The notes under the pieces: generated by a model
Databases searched by the model: none
Seen by the model: only the letters and a program-made list of their open reading frames with translations
Told to the model about the DNA's origin: nothing
Source of the DNA: an uncultured Lachnospiraceae bacterium
GTDB lineage: Bacteria > Bacillota > Clostridia > Lachnospirales > Lachnospiraceae
Direction of reading: 5' to 3'
Assembly (NCBI GenBank): GCA_947626775.1
Contig: CANQTL010000019.1
Location: 1-56,109 of the forward strand
DNA: 56,109 bases
In this document: positions 33,344 to 42,392 of the stretch, piece after piece
Numbering within the stretch: the first letter of the stretch is position 1
Layout: every line of letters begins with the position of its first letter
Translations under genes and position numbers: made by a program

Positions 33344-34777
33344 ATGAGCGAGAGCGGGAGATTGCAGGACGGCGCGCAGACGGTCAGAGCGTCTGAGGAG
33401 GAACAGGCGGCAAAGACCCATGAGAGCTACGAGGACTTCGGCAAGGAAGAAATACTGGAACTTCTGCGCAAGGGGCAGTATACGAAGCTGCGGCAGGCGG
33501 TTCAGGAGCTGAACGACGCGGATATCGCGGACTATATTGCGGATATGGACGAGGAGGAGATCGTGAAGGTCTTCCGGATCCTGCCGAAAGACATGGCGGC
33601 CAGCGTGTTTTCCTACCTTGAGATCGAGCTGCAGCAGCTCGTCATCACGTCGCTGTCCGACAAGGACGCCGGCACGATCATCGACAACATGATGTCCGAC
33701 GACGCCAAGGAGCTGATGGAGGAGATGCCGGCCAATATGGTCAAGAGGCTGATCGCCAACACCAGCCCGGATACCCGCAAGGCGATCAATCACCTGATGC
33801 GCTACCCGGAGGATTCCGCCGGCAGCATCATGACTGTGGAATACATTGATCTCAAGGAAAATCAGACCGTGGCCGAGGCGATCGAACGGATCCGCAAGAT
33901 GGGGCTGGACAGCGAGACCATCAACATCTGCTATGTGCTGGACAGCAAGAGAACCCTCGTCGGCACCGTGGCGATCCGCTATCTGCTCTTGAGCGAGCCG
34001 GAGGATGTGATCGGCAGCATCATGCACAGGAACGTCGTCTCCCTGCACACCCTGATGGATCAGGAGGAAGTCGCCAGAATGTTCCGCAAGTATGAGTTCA
34101 CGGCGATGCCGGTGGTGGATAACGAGGACAGGCTGGTGGGAATCATCACGATGGACGACGTGGTGGACATCATGGAGGAGGAGACGACCGAGGATATCGA
34201 AAAGATGGCGGCGGTGATGCCGTCGGACAAGCCCTATCTGAAGACTTCCATTTTCGACGCATACAAAAAAAGGATCCCCTGGCTCCTTCTTTTGATGATT
34301 TCGGCGACCTTTACGGGCAAGATCATCACCTCCTTTGAGAACGCGCTGAGCAGATATGTGGTGCTCACGGCGTTTATCCCGATGCTGATGGACACCGGCG
34401 GCAACGCTGGAGGTCAGGCCAGCGCCATCATCATCCGCGGCCTGTCCTTGGATGAGATCGAGTTCGGCGACTGGCTTACCGTGGTATGGAAAGAGATTAG
34501 GACGGCGGTGCTGTGCGGTCTGACGCTGGCGCTGTGCAACTTCCTGCGCCTTCTTCTGTTCGACAGGGTGAGCGTGGCGGTTGCCTTCGTGGTCTGCATC
34601 ACGCTGCTCATCGCGGTGGTGGTGGCGAAGTTCGTCGGCGCCACGCTGCCGATGTTAGCCAAAAAAATAGGAATGGACCCGGCTGTTATGGCGAGTCCAT
34701 TCATCACGACGATCGTGGACGCCATCTCTCTGTTAATTTATTTCAGGGTGGCGTCGATTGTGCTGGGGCTGGCGTAG
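33344..34777 (+). CDS. mgtE: Magnesium transporter MgtE
   Basis: 477 residues from the ATG at 33344, preceded by GGAGG. Domain order: the acidic superhelical N-domain (about 35-135, with LLRKGQYTKLRQ and DIADYIADMDEEE), two CBS domains (about 137-262, with AGSIMTVEYI and TAMPVVDNEDRLVGIITMDDVVD), then five membrane helices (about 287-475) with the pore-lining LMDTGGNAGGQ motif. The N-domain and CBS pair close the channel when cytosolic magnesium is high. No M-box riboswitch fits in the 29-bp gap after yigZ, so the two genes are probably co-transcribed. Confidence 0.96.
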   Translation: MSESGRLQDGAQTVRASEEEQAAKTHESYEDFGKEEILELLRKGQYTKLRQAVQELNDADIADYIADMDEEEIVKVFRILPKDMAASVFSYLEIELQQLVITSLSDKDAGTIIDNMMSDDAKELMEEMPANMVKRLIANTSPDTRKAINHLMRYPEDSAGSIMTVEYIDLKENQTVAEAIERIRKMGLDSETINICYVLDSKRTLVGTVAIRYLLLSEPEDVIGSIMHRNVVSLHTLMDQEEVARMFRKYEFTAMPVVDNEDRLVGIITMDDVVDIMEEETTEDIEKMAAVMPSDKPYLKTSIFDAYKKRIPWLLLLMISATFTGKIITSFENALSRYVVLTAFIPMLMDTGGNAGGQASAIIIRGLSLDEIEFGDWLTVVWKEIRTAVLCGLTLALCNFLRLLLFDRVSVAVAFVVCITLLIAVVVAKFVGATLPMLAKKIGMDPAVMASPFITTIVDAISLLIYFRVASIVLGLA

Positions 34778-34785
34778 CAGGAGCT

Positions 34786-36630
34786 TTACTGCTGCTTCGC
34801 CGCCGCGGAGATCGCGGCCCTCTTCCGCAGGGTCGGATCGAGAATTTTCTTGCGGATGCGCAGATTCTGCGGCGTTACCTCCAGCAGTTCATCCGTGTCG
34901 ATAAATTCCAGCGCCTGTTCCAGGCTGAGCACTTTCGGCGGCGTCAGGCGGAGCGCCTCGTCCGCGCTGGAGGAACGGGTGTTGGTCAGCTGTTTTTTCT
35001 TGCACACGTTCAGCTCGATGTCCTCGCCCCGTCCGTTCTGCCCGACGACCATGCCCGAGTACACCTTCGTGCCGGGGCCGATGAAGAGCGTGCCGCGCTC
35101 CTGTGCGTTGAACAGGCCGTATGTGATGGCCTCGCCCGCTTCAAATGCGATCAGCGAGCCCTGCTTGCGGTACTGGATGTCGCCCTTATAGGGGCCGTAG
35201 CCGTTGAAGATGGCGTTCATGATGCCGTTGCCCTTGGTATCCGTCATGAACTCGCCCCGGTAGCCGATCAGGCCCCGGGAAGGGATGGAGAACTCCAGCC
35301 GGCTGTAGCCGCCGGAGGCCACGCCCATATTCAGCAGTTCGCCTTTTCTCTGACTCAGTTTCTCGATCACCGTGCCCGAAAATTCTTCCGGCACGTCGAT
35401 GTAGCACAGCTCCATCGGCTCCGTCTTCCTGCCGTTTTCATCCGTCTTGTAGAGCACTTCCGCCTTGCTGACCGCGAACTCGTAGCCCTCGCGGCGCATG
35501 TTTTCGATCAGGACGGAGAGATGCAGTTCGCCCCGCCCGGACACCTTGAAAGCTTCCGTGGAGTCCGTCTCCTCCACGCGCAGGGAAACGTCGGTGTTCA
35601 GTTCGCGGAACAGTCTGTCGCGCAGATGACGGCTGGTCACGTACTTGCCTTCCTGGCCCGCTAGCGGCGAGTCGTTGACGATGAAGTGCATGGCGATCGT
35701 CGGTTCGGAGATTTTCTGAAAAGGAATGGGCTCCGGGCTTTCGGGGGAGCAGAGCGTGTCGCCGATGTGGATGTCCGCGATGCCGGAGATGGCCACGATG
35801 GAGCCGATGCCCGCCTCCTTCACCTCCACCTTGTTCAGGCCGTCGAACTCATACAGCTTGCTGACCTTGACTTTCCGCAGCTTGTCGGGGTCGTGGTGGT
35901 TGACGATGACGACCTCCTGATTGACGCTGATCGTGCCGTTGTCCACCTTGCCCACGCCGATGCGGCCCACATACTCGTTGTAGTCGATGGTGCTGATGAG
36001 AATTTGGGTGCCGGCCGCAGGATCGCCCTCGGGAGCCGGGATGTGCTCCAGGATCGTGTCGAAGAGCGGCGTCATGTCTTTTCCCTTGACGGTGAGCTGG
36101 GTGCTCGCCGTGCCCGCCTTGGCGGAGGCGTAGACGAAAGGACAGTCGAGCTGCTTGTCGTTGGCGTCCAGATCCATCAGGAGTTCCAGCACCTCGTCCA
36201 CCACCTGGATGGGCCTTGCCTCCGGGCGGTCGCACTTGTTGATGCAGACGATGACGGACAGATCGAGCTCCAGAGCCTTCTTCAGCACGAATTTCGTCTG
36301 CGGCATGGGGCCTTCGAAGGCGTCCACCACCAGAATGACGCCGTTCACCATCTTGAGGACGCGCTCCACCTCCCCGCCGAAGTCCGCGTGGCCGGGGGTG
36401 TCGATGATGTTGATCTTCACGCCCTTGTACATGACCGCCGTGTTCTTGGAGAGGATCGTGATTCCGCGCTCCTTCTCGAGATCGTTGGAGTCCATGACGC
36501 GCTCCGCCACTTCCTGATTCTCTCTGAATACGCCGCTCTGCTTTAACAGCTCGTCCACCAGCGTGGTCTTGCCGTGATCCACATGGGCGATGATCGCTAT
36601 ATTTCTGACATCTTCTCTCGTCGTGTTCAT
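34786..36630 (-). CDS. typA: Ribosome-associated GTPase TypA/BipA
   Basis: 614 residues from the ATG at 36628-36630; a 19-codon upstream extension lacks family similarity. GTPase motifs: AHVDHGKTTL (G1, about 15-24), RGITILSKN (G2), DTPGHADFGGEVER (G3) and NKCDRP (G4). These are followed by the EF-G-like domains II, III and V and the BipA-specific C-terminal domain. Translational GTPase of the EF-G/LepA superfamily that helps 50S ribosome assembly and stress adaptation. It converges on mgtE with 8 bp between the stop codons. Length normal. Confidence 0.97.
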   Translation of the reverse strand: MNTTREDVRNIAIIAHVDHGKTTLVDELLKQSGVFRENQEVAERVMDSNDLEKERGITILSKNTAVMYKGVKINIIDTPGHADFGGEVERVLKMVNGVILVVDAFEGPMPQTKFVLKKALELDLSVIVCINKCDRPEARPIQVVDEVLELLMDLDANDKQLDCPFVYASAKAGTASTQLTVKGKDMTPLFDTILEHIPAPEGDPAAGTQILISTIDYNEYVGRIGVGKVDNGTISVNQEVVIVNHHDPDKLRKVKVSKLYEFDGLNKVEVKEAGIGSIVAISGIADIHIGDTLCSPESPEPIPFQKISEPTIAMHFIVNDSPLAGQEGKYVTSRHLRDRLFRELNTDVSLRVEETDSTEAFKVSGRGELHLSVLIENMRREGYEFAVSKAEVLYKTDENGRKTEPMELCYIDVPEEFSGTVIEKLSQRKGELLNMGVASGGYSRLEFSIPSRGLIGYRGEFMTDTKGNGIMNAIFNGYGPYKGDIQYRKQGSLIAFEAGEAITYGLFNAQERGTLFIGPGTKVYSGMVVGQNGRGEDIELNVCKKKQLTNTRSSSADEALRLTPPKVLSLEQALEFIDTDELLEVTPQNLRIRKKILDPTLRKRAAISAAAKQQ

Positions 36631-36893
36631 TGTCTTACCGTGCCTTTCCTGTGACAAAACTCTTTTTAAACTGCATAAGTATAACACTATCTTATTTTGT
36701 ATGCAAGTACGCGGGCATCCCTGCCGGCCAGACCCGCCGGGCTTCCCTTTTTCGACTTCCGGGCGCGGAATTGCGCGACCCTTTACAGTTCTATTTTGTC
36801 TGAAACTCCTATATATTGATATTACAATACTAAAAGGAATTTTTGTGGGCAGCCATAAAGGGACGATTCCAAAAGGGTAGAAGGGAGAAAAAC

Positions 36894-37529
36894 ATGACGG
36901 ATAAGGTGATTGAAAACAACCAGGCGGCGATCATAGGAGAAATCGTGAGCGATTTCACCTTCAGCCACGAGATTTTCGGAGAGGGCTTCTATATGGTGGA
37001 TATCAGCGTGGACCGCCTGAGCGATTCCACGGATATCATACCGGTGATGGTGTCGGAGCGGCTTCTCGACGTGAACGAGGACTACAAGGGCATGAAGATC
37101 AGCATTACGGGACAGTTCCGCTCCTACAACAGGCATGAGGAGAGAAAAAACAGGCTGGTGCTGTCCGTGTTTGCGAGGGAGATCGAGTTTGTGGACGAGA
37201 TCCCGGAGAGCGCCAAAACCAATCAGATCTTTCTGGACGGTTATATCTGCAAGGCGCCGATTTACCGCAGGACGCCTCTGGGGAGGGAGATTGCGGATCT
37301 GCTGCTGGCGGTCAACAGGCCTTACGGCAAATCCGACTATATTCCGTGTATCTGCTGGGGGAGGAACGCGCGGTTCGCGGGCAATTTCGAGGTGGGAAGC
37401 CGCTGCGCCATCTGGGGGCGCATCCAGAGCAGGGAATATATGAAGAAATTATCGGAAGACCAGCTGGAGAGAAGAGTGGCCTACGAGGTGTCCGTCAGCA
37501 AGCTGGAGATGGTGGAAGAGGAAGCATAA
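36894..37529 (+). CDS. SSB-like protein with two OB folds
   Basis: 211 residues from the ATG at 36894 (GAAGGGAGAAA upstream); an upstream 17-codon extension is rejected. The C-terminal half (about 110-205) looks like a single-stranded DNA-binding OB fold: IFLDGYICKAPIYRRTPLG, LLLAVNR and YIPCICWGRNARF. The N-terminal half (10-100) repeats the same pattern in a diverged form (AAIIGEIVSDFTFSHE, ITGQFRSYN). The usual acidic SSB C-terminal tip is reduced to EMVEEEA. Likely a nucleic-acid-binding paralogue, not the replicative SSB. It is preceded by a 263-bp spacer, AT-rich in its second half, with no other gene. Confidence 0.75.
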   Translation: MTDKVIENNQAAIIGEIVSDFTFSHEIFGEGFYMVDISVDRLSDSTDIIPVMVSERLLDVNEDYKGMKISITGQFRSYNRHEERKNRLVLSVFAREIEFVDEIPESAKTNQIFLDGYICKAPIYRRTPLGREIADLLLAVNRPYGKSDYIPCICWGRNARFAGNFEVGSRCAIWGRIQSREYMKKLSEDQLERRVAYEVSVSKLEMVEEEA

Positions 37530-37632
37530 GGCATAAATTTACAGGAAAAGTTGCGCCGGAGTCACATTTGTGCTATGATTGACGAAGATTCAGACCGGAT
37601 ACATAACACGGATTTGTGAGCGAGGAATCCAT

Positions 37633-38133
37633 ATGAAAAAGGGCATGATTCAGATCTATAGCGGAGAAGGCCACGGCAAATCCCCGGCGGCGCTGGGGAG
37701 AGCGATACAGACCGCCTGCGGAGGCGGCAGCGTTGTGATCATACAGTTTCTGAAGGGGAGAGGACTTGCGGCTTCGGAGTTTGTGAAGCGCCTGGAGCCG
37801 GAAATCAAGATTTTCCGGTTCGAGAAGTGCGAGGGGGATTTCCGGCATCTGGAGAAAGAACGTCAGGCGGAGGAGTGCCAGAACATCAGAAACGGCCTGA
37901 ACTTTGCCAAGAAGGTCATGAATACGGGAGAGTGTTCGCTTCTGATTCTGGACGAAGTGCTGGGGCTGATCGACAACGGCATCATCACCGTGGAGGAACT
38001 CAAGACGCTGCTTGCCTCCAAGCCGGAGGACATGGAGATCATCATGACCGGCATTTCCATGAACGATCAAGTCTGTTTCCTCGCGGACGAGGTGACGAAG
38101 GTAGAGACCATGCAGTTTAAAATATGGGAATAG
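37633..38133 (+). CDS. CobA/BtuR-like cob(I)alamin adenosyltransferase
   Basis: 166 residues from the ATG at 37633 (GCGAGGA upstream). An unusual P-loop, GEGHGKS (9-15), near the N-terminus, the QFLKGRG strand near 38 and the LLILDEVLGLIDNGI Walker B-like segment near 99-113 match the CobA/BtuR family, which transfers adenosyl from ATP to corrinoids. No other cobalamin gene is near. The highly conserved TGRG-like end of longer family members is not visible, so a related P-loop function is possible. Confidence 0.8.
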   Translation: MKKGMIQIYSGEGHGKSPAALGRAIQTACGGGSVVIIQFLKGRGLAASEFVKRLEPEIKIFRFEKCEGDFRHLEKERQAEECQNIRNGLNFAKKVMNTGECSLLILDEVLGLIDNGIITVEELKTLLASKPEDMEIIMTGISMNDQVCFLADEVTKVETMQFKIWE

Positions 38134-38137
38134 ACGG

Positions 38138-38167
38138 TTGACAGACAAACTGCTGTGGTGCTATGAT
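38138..38167 (+). promoter_or_regulatory. Promoter of the dapA riboswitch transcript
   Basis: TTGACA (38138-38143), 18 bp, TATGAT (38162-38167), directly after the preceding gene. Confidence 0.8.
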
Positions 38168-38174
38168 GATGACA

Positions 38175-38390
38175 ACAGAATAATATGAGATAGAGGTTGC
38201 GTTTTTCATCAGTAGGGATTCTGACGTGGCAGGCACGGGCGAAGGATTGCGAAAGGGGAGGACGCCGAAAGGGAGAGCCGCCTGCGGGCTTTGGCCTTGG
38301 GCATGCAGTTAAGAGCTGTATGACTGTCATCGAAGGATGGGGCGCTATCGGTTTATGAAAATCAAAGCTGACCCTGAGGTCAGCTTTTTT
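38175..38390 (+). ncRNA. Lysine riboswitch (L-box) with terminator, upstream of dapA
   Basis: Conserved blocks in the right order: GATAGAGGTTGCG with a following AGTAGG, then AAAGGGGAGGACGCCGAA, GGCATGCAG, GACTGTCATCGAAGGATG and GCGCTATC closing P1. The expression platform ends with AAAGCTGACC (38364-38373) pairing with GGTCAGCTTT (38378-38387) plus a T-tract. Lysine binding should favour the terminator and shut off dapA, the first lysine-branch gene. No protein gene is visible in this stretch. Confidence 0.9.
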
Positions 38391-38430
38391 ACGCGAATAA
38401 GCAGCATCGCGAGTCTGATTATTCGCGGGC
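38391..38430 (+). repeat. Palindromic element between riboswitch terminator and dapA
   Basis: CGCGAATAA and TTATTCGCG form an inverted pair around GCAGCATCGCGAGTCTGA, starting directly after the TTTTTT of the terminator (TTTTTTACGCG junction). The core GCATCGCGAGTCTG is also found in the valS leader repeat. Confidence 0.6.
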
Positions 38431-38463
38431 ACGAAAACCCTGAAACCCCGGGAAGGAGCGAAC

Positions 38464-39348
38464 ATGGCAATTTTTAAAGGAGCGGGTGTGGCGATTGTCA
38501 CGCCGTTTCACGAGGACGGAAGCATCAATTACGAGAAATTCGAGGAGCTGGTGGAGGAGCAGATCGCGGGCGGCACGGATGCGATCATCGTGTGCGGCAC
38601 CACGGGGGAGGCTTCCACGCTGACCCACGAGGAGCACCTGGATCTGATCCGGTTCTGTGCGGAGAAGGTGAAGGGCAGAATCCCCGTCATTGCGGGCACG
38701 GGTTCCAACTGCACGGACACCGCGGTATATCTCTCCACGGAGGCCGAGAAGTACGGCGTAGACGGGCTGCTGCTCGTGACGCCCTACTATAATAAGGCGA
38801 CGCAGAACGGTCTGTTCCTGCACTACAAGAAGATCGCGGACTCCGTGAAGCTGCCGATCATTCTCTACAATGTGCCGAGCCGGACGGGATGCAACATCCT
38901 GCCGCAGACGGCGGTGCGGCTGTGTACGGAAGTCAGCAATATCGTGGGAATCAAGGAGGCCAGCGGCAATATCTCCCAGGTCGTCAAACTGATGTCTCTG
39001 GCGAACGGCAGGATCGACCTGTATTCCGGCAACGACGATCAGGTAGTGCCGCTTCTGTCGATGGGCGGTCTCGGTGTGATCTCCGTTGTGTCCAACGTGG
39101 CGCCGAGGCAGATGCATGAGATGTGCAGGATGTTTTTCGACGGCGATGTGGCGGGCAGCGCCAGAGAGCAGATGCGCCTGATCGAACTGTCCGACGCGCT
39201 CTTCTGCGAAGTCAACCCGATCCCGGTGAAGACGGCGATGAACCTGATGGGCAAGAACGTCGGCCCGCTGCATATGCCGCTCTCGGAGATGGAGCCTAAG
39301 AATGTGGAGATCCTGAAAACCGCGATGAAGAATTACGGTATCCTATAA
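38464..39348 (+). CDS. dapA: 4-hydroxy-tetrahydrodipicolinate synthase
   Basis: 294 residues; ATG 6 bases after GGAGCG. TIM barrel of the DapA/NAL family: GTTGEASTLTHEE near 44-56, the YNVPSRTG tyrosine segment near 135 and the Schiff-base Lys in VGIKEASG near 161. It condenses pyruvate with aspartate semialdehyde in the lysine/diaminopimelate pathway, which also supplies peptidoglycan and spore dipicolinate. Controlled by the lysine riboswitch upstream. dapB follows. Confidence 0.97.
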   Translation: MAIFKGAGVAIVTPFHEDGSINYEKFEELVEEQIAGGTDAIIVCGTTGEASTLTHEEHLDLIRFCAEKVKGRIPVIAGTGSNCTDTAVYLSTEAEKYGVDGLLLVTPYYNKATQNGLFLHYKKIADSVKLPIILYNVPSRTGCNILPQTAVRLCTEVSNIVGIKEASGNISQVVKLMSLANGRIDLYSGNDDQVVPLLSMGGLGVISVVSNVAPRQMHEMCRMFFDGDVAGSAREQMRLIELSDALFCEVNPIPVKTAMNLMGKNVGPLHMPLSEMEPKNVEILKTAMKNYGIL

Positions 39349-39359
39349 GAAACCTGAGC

Positions 39360-39397
39360 TGTCTGCCGGCGACGTTCTGATCTCCGGCAGACACTTT
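39360..39397 (+). terminator. Hairpin between dapA and dapB
   Basis: TGTCTGCCGG pairs with CCGGCAGACA around a 14-nt loop, followed by CTTTTCG. The T-tail is short, so it may only weaken read-through into dapB. Confidence 0.65.
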
Positions 39398-39433
39398 TCG
39401 TTATCAATACAGTAAAACGAACGGAGGAGTATT

Positions 39434-40192
39434 ATGACAAGAGTGATTATGCACGGCTGTAACGGGAAGATGGGGCAGACCATAACGGATCTGATCGCGG
39501 CGGACGCCGGGATCGAGATTGTGGCGGGCGTGGATGCCCGCGACGACGGTCACAATCCATATCCGGTATTCACGGCCATCGGCGACTGTGATGTGGCGGC
39601 GGACGCCGTCATCGACTTCAGCGCGGCGGCGGCGGTGGACGCGCTGCTTGCCTATTGCGTGGAACGGCAGATTCCCTGCGTGCTGTGCACCACGGGGCTG
39701 TCCGAAGAGCAGCTTGCCAGAGTGAAGGAGGCGTCCGCCAGGGTGGCGGTCTTAAAGTCGGCGAACATGTCTCTGGGCATCAACATGCTGTTAAAACTGC
39801 TGAAGGACGCGACGGCGATTCTCGCGCCGGCGGGCTTCGATATCGAGATTGTGGAGAAACACCACAATCAGAAGGTGGACGCGCCAAGCGGGACGGCGCT
39901 GGCGCTGGCGGATTCCATCAATGAGGAACTGGGCAACGCATACCGGTACGTCTATGACAGGAGCCAGGTGCGGGAGAAGCGGACGAGACAGGAAATCGGT
40001 ATCAGCGCGGTCAGAGGCGGCACGATCGTGGGGGATCACGACGTGATCTTCGCCGGGGCGGACGAGGTCATCACCTTTTCCCACAGGGCCTACTCCAAGG
40101 CCGTGTTCGGCAAGGGTGCGATTCAGGCGGCAAAATTCCTGGCGGGACGGCCGGCAGGACTGTACGATATGAGCGATGTGATCAATGGTTAG
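39434..40192 (+). CDS. dapB: 4-hydroxy-tetrahydrodipicolinate reductase
   Basis: 252 residues; ATG 5 bases after GGAGGAG. Rossmann start RVIMHGCNGKMGQTI (3-17), the active-site EKHHNQKVDAPSGTAL segment near 138-153 and RGGTIVGDHDVIF near 195. Reduces the dapA product with NAD(P)H. Forms a pair with dapA. Length normal (about 250). A 54-bp gap then leads to fbp. Confidence 0.97.
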   Translation: MTRVIMHGCNGKMGQTITDLIAADAGIEIVAGVDARDDGHNPYPVFTAIGDCDVAADAVIDFSAAAAVDALLAYCVERQIPCVLCTTGLSEEQLARVKEASARVAVLKSANMSLGINMLLKLLKDATAILAPAGFDIEIVEKHHNQKVDAPSGTALALADSINEELGNAYRYVYDRSQVREKRTRQEIGISAVRGGTIVGDHDVIFAGADEVITFSHRAYSKAVFGKGAIQAAKFLAGRPAGLYDMSDVING

Positions 40193-40246
40193 ACTGTGAC
40201 ATTATAGGAGAGTTTGTACAAATAAGTGCTATAAACGGAGGAATTC

Positions 40247-42220
40247 ATGGACGAGTTAGAGTTAAAATATCTGAAAAGTCTGGCCAAGCAGTATCCCACC
40301 ATTGCGGCGGCCTCCACGGAGATCATCAATCTGCAGGCGATTCTGAATCTGCCGAAAGGAACGGAGCATTTTATGACGGATGTGCACGGCGAGTACGAGC
40401 AGTTCAACCACATCCTGAAAAACGGATCGGGATCCGTGCGCAGAACCATCGACGAGGAGTTCGGAAACACGCTGAGCATCAAGGACAAGAAAAGCCTGGC
40501 GACGCTGATCTACTATCCGCGCGAAAAACTCGAACAGGTGCTGTGCGAGGAGGACGAGAGTTCTATCGAAGACTGGTACAAGATCACGCTGCACAGGCTG
40601 GTGCAGATCACGAAACGCGTCTCGTCGAAATACACGCGCTCCAAAGTGCGCAAGGCGCTGCCGGCGGATTTCTCCTATATCATCGAGGAACTGATCACAG
40701 AGAAAGCGGAAATCCAGGACAAGGAGGCGTACTACAACGAGATCATCCACACGATCATCAGGATCAACAGGGCGCAGGAATTTATCATCGCGCTGAGCGA
40801 CCTGATTCAGCGACTCGTCATTGATCATCTTCATATTGTGGGGGACATCTACGACAGAGGGCCGGGGCCGCACATTATCATGGACACGCTCTGCCGCTAT
40901 CACTCCGTGGACGTGCAGTGGGGCAATCACGATATCGCGTGGATGGGCGCGGCCAGCGGGCATCTCGCCTGCATTGCCAATGTCATCCGGATGGCGGCGC
41001 GCTACGGCAACTTGGATACGCTGGAGGAGGGCTATGGCATCAACCTGATCCCGCTGGCTACGTTTGCGCTGGACGTGTACAGGGACACCGACTGCAGCGC
41101 CTTCGCGATCAAGTACAACACGGACTATGACACGAAGGATTTAAGTCTCGACATGAAGATCCACAAGGCCATCGCCATCATTCAGTTTAAGCTGGAGGGA
41201 CAGCTGATCATGCGCAGGCCCGAATTCGGTATGGAGGACAGGCTGCTGCTTGACAAGATCGACTATGAAAACAGGGCGCTCGTGCTGGACGGCGTCTCCT
41301 ATCCCATGAAGGACGTGGAGTTTCCCACCGTCAACAGAGAGCGGCCCTATGAGCTGACGCCGGAGGAGGAACAGGTCATGGAGCGTCTGCGCCTGGCCTT
41401 CGTCAAGTGCGAGAAGCTGCAGAAACATGTCCGTTTCCTTTTTTCCAAGGGCGGGCTGTACAAGATACACAATTCCAATCTGCTCTATCACGGCTGTGTG
41501 CCGATGGACGCCGAAGGCAATTTTAACAAAGTCAATGTGTACGGCGAGGAGTACAGCGGCAAAGCGCTCTACGACGTGCTGGAGCACTATGCCAGGAGAG
41601 GATACTATGCGGACCACGATCTGAAGGAGAAGCTGAAAGGGCAGGATATCATCTGGTATCTCTGGACAGGGCCCAATTCGCCGGTGTTCGGCAAAGACAA
41701 GATGGCGACTTTTGAGAGGTACTTCCTGGATGACAAGGAGATGCAGAAGGAGACGAAGAACAGCTACTATCAGCTCCTGGACAACGAGGAAGTGATCGGG
41801 CGCATCTTCCAGGAGTTCGGGCTGGACGAGGAGCGTTCCCACATCGTCAACGGCCATGTGCCGGTGGAGCGCAAGAAGGGAGAATCGCCCATCAAGTGCG
41901 GCGGCAAACTGCTCATCATCGACGGCGGCTTCTCCAAGGCCTATCAGGACAAGACGGGGATCGCCGGCTATACGCTGGTGGTCAACTCCTACGGTATGCG
42001 GCTTGTGGCGCACGAGCCTTTCGAGTCCACGGAGTCGGCGATTCTGAACGAGTCGGATATCTTCTCGGACTCCGTCATCCTGGAGACGAGCAGCATGCGG
42101 CAGAAGATTGCCGATACGGATATCGGCGCGGAGCTGCGGGAGAGCATCCATCAGCTCGAGGAACTGCTTCAGGCGTATCGGGGCGGTATCATCACGGAGC
42201 GGTATGAGCGGCAGCCTTAG
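40247..42220 (+). CDS. fbp: Fructose-1,6-bisphosphatase, class III
   Basis: 657 residues, ATG after GGAGG. The large Firmicutes-type (class III) FBPase: MTDVHGEYEQFNHIL near 43-57, VGDIYDRGPGPHIIMD near 200-215 and WGNHDIAWMGA near 225, which are calcineurin-like metal-binding motifs, and IVNGHVPV near 537. It hydrolyses fructose-1,6-bisphosphate in gluconeogenesis. Unrelated in sequence to class I enzymes. The gene is followed by an 80-bp dispersed repeat and then the terminator of the converging lipoprotein gene. Confidence 0.96.
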   Translation: MDELELKYLKSLAKQYPTIAAASTEIINLQAILNLPKGTEHFMTDVHGEYEQFNHILKNGSGSVRRTIDEEFGNTLSIKDKKSLATLIYYPREKLEQVLCEEDESSIEDWYKITLHRLVQITKRVSSKYTRSKVRKALPADFSYIIEELITEKAEIQDKEAYYNEIIHTIIRINRAQEFIIALSDLIQRLVIDHLHIVGDIYDRGPGPHIIMDTLCRYHSVDVQWGNHDIAWMGAASGHLACIANVIRMAARYGNLDTLEEGYGINLIPLATFALDVYRDTDCSAFAIKYNTDYDTKDLSLDMKIHKAIAIIQFKLEGQLIMRRPEFGMEDRLLLDKIDYENRALVLDGVSYPMKDVEFPTVNRERPYELTPEEEQVMERLRLAFVKCEKLQKHVRFLFSKGGLYKIHNSNLLYHGCVPMDAEGNFNKVNVYGEEYSGKALYDVLEHYARRGYYADHDLKEKLKGQDIIWYLWTGPNSPVFGKDKMATFERYFLDDKEMQKETKNSYYQLLDNEEVIGRIFQEFGLDEERSHIVNGHVPVERKKGESPIKCGGKLLIIDGGFSKAYQDKTGIAGYTLVVNSYGMRLVAHEPFESTESAILNESDIFSDSVILETSSMRQKIADTDIGAELRESIHQLEELLQAYRGGIITERYERQP

Positions 42221-42263
42221 CCGTCCTGGCTCATTGCCCGCGTAAACGAGCTGAAACACGCTT

Positions 42264-42343
42264 TGCGAGTTTCACTCGTTATCGCGGCATTCGCCAAATT
42301 GACAGGCAAGCCTGTCAGCTTGGCTCATTGCCCGCGTAAAAAA
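42264..42343 (+). repeat. 80-bp dispersed palindromic repeat, copy A
   Basis: Exact 80-bp match, in opposite orientation, to 46820-46899. Internal palindromes are TGACAGGCAAGCCTGTCA and CGAGTTTCACTCG. Its poly-A end touches the terminator stem at 42344. Part of the unit (TGGCTCATTGCCCGCGTAAA) also occurs once more just upstream, at 42227-42246. Confidence 0.9.
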
Positions 42344-42376
42344 GATCCGCCCCGACTGTTCAGACGGGACGGATCT
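42339..42376 (-). terminator. Terminator of the Asp-rich lipoprotein gene
   Basis: On the minus strand AAGATCCGTCCCG pairs with CGGGGCGGATCTT and runs into TTTT; it starts 17 bp after the stop codon. Confidence 0.8.
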
Positions 42377-42392
42377 TGTGCGCTGCCGGAGT

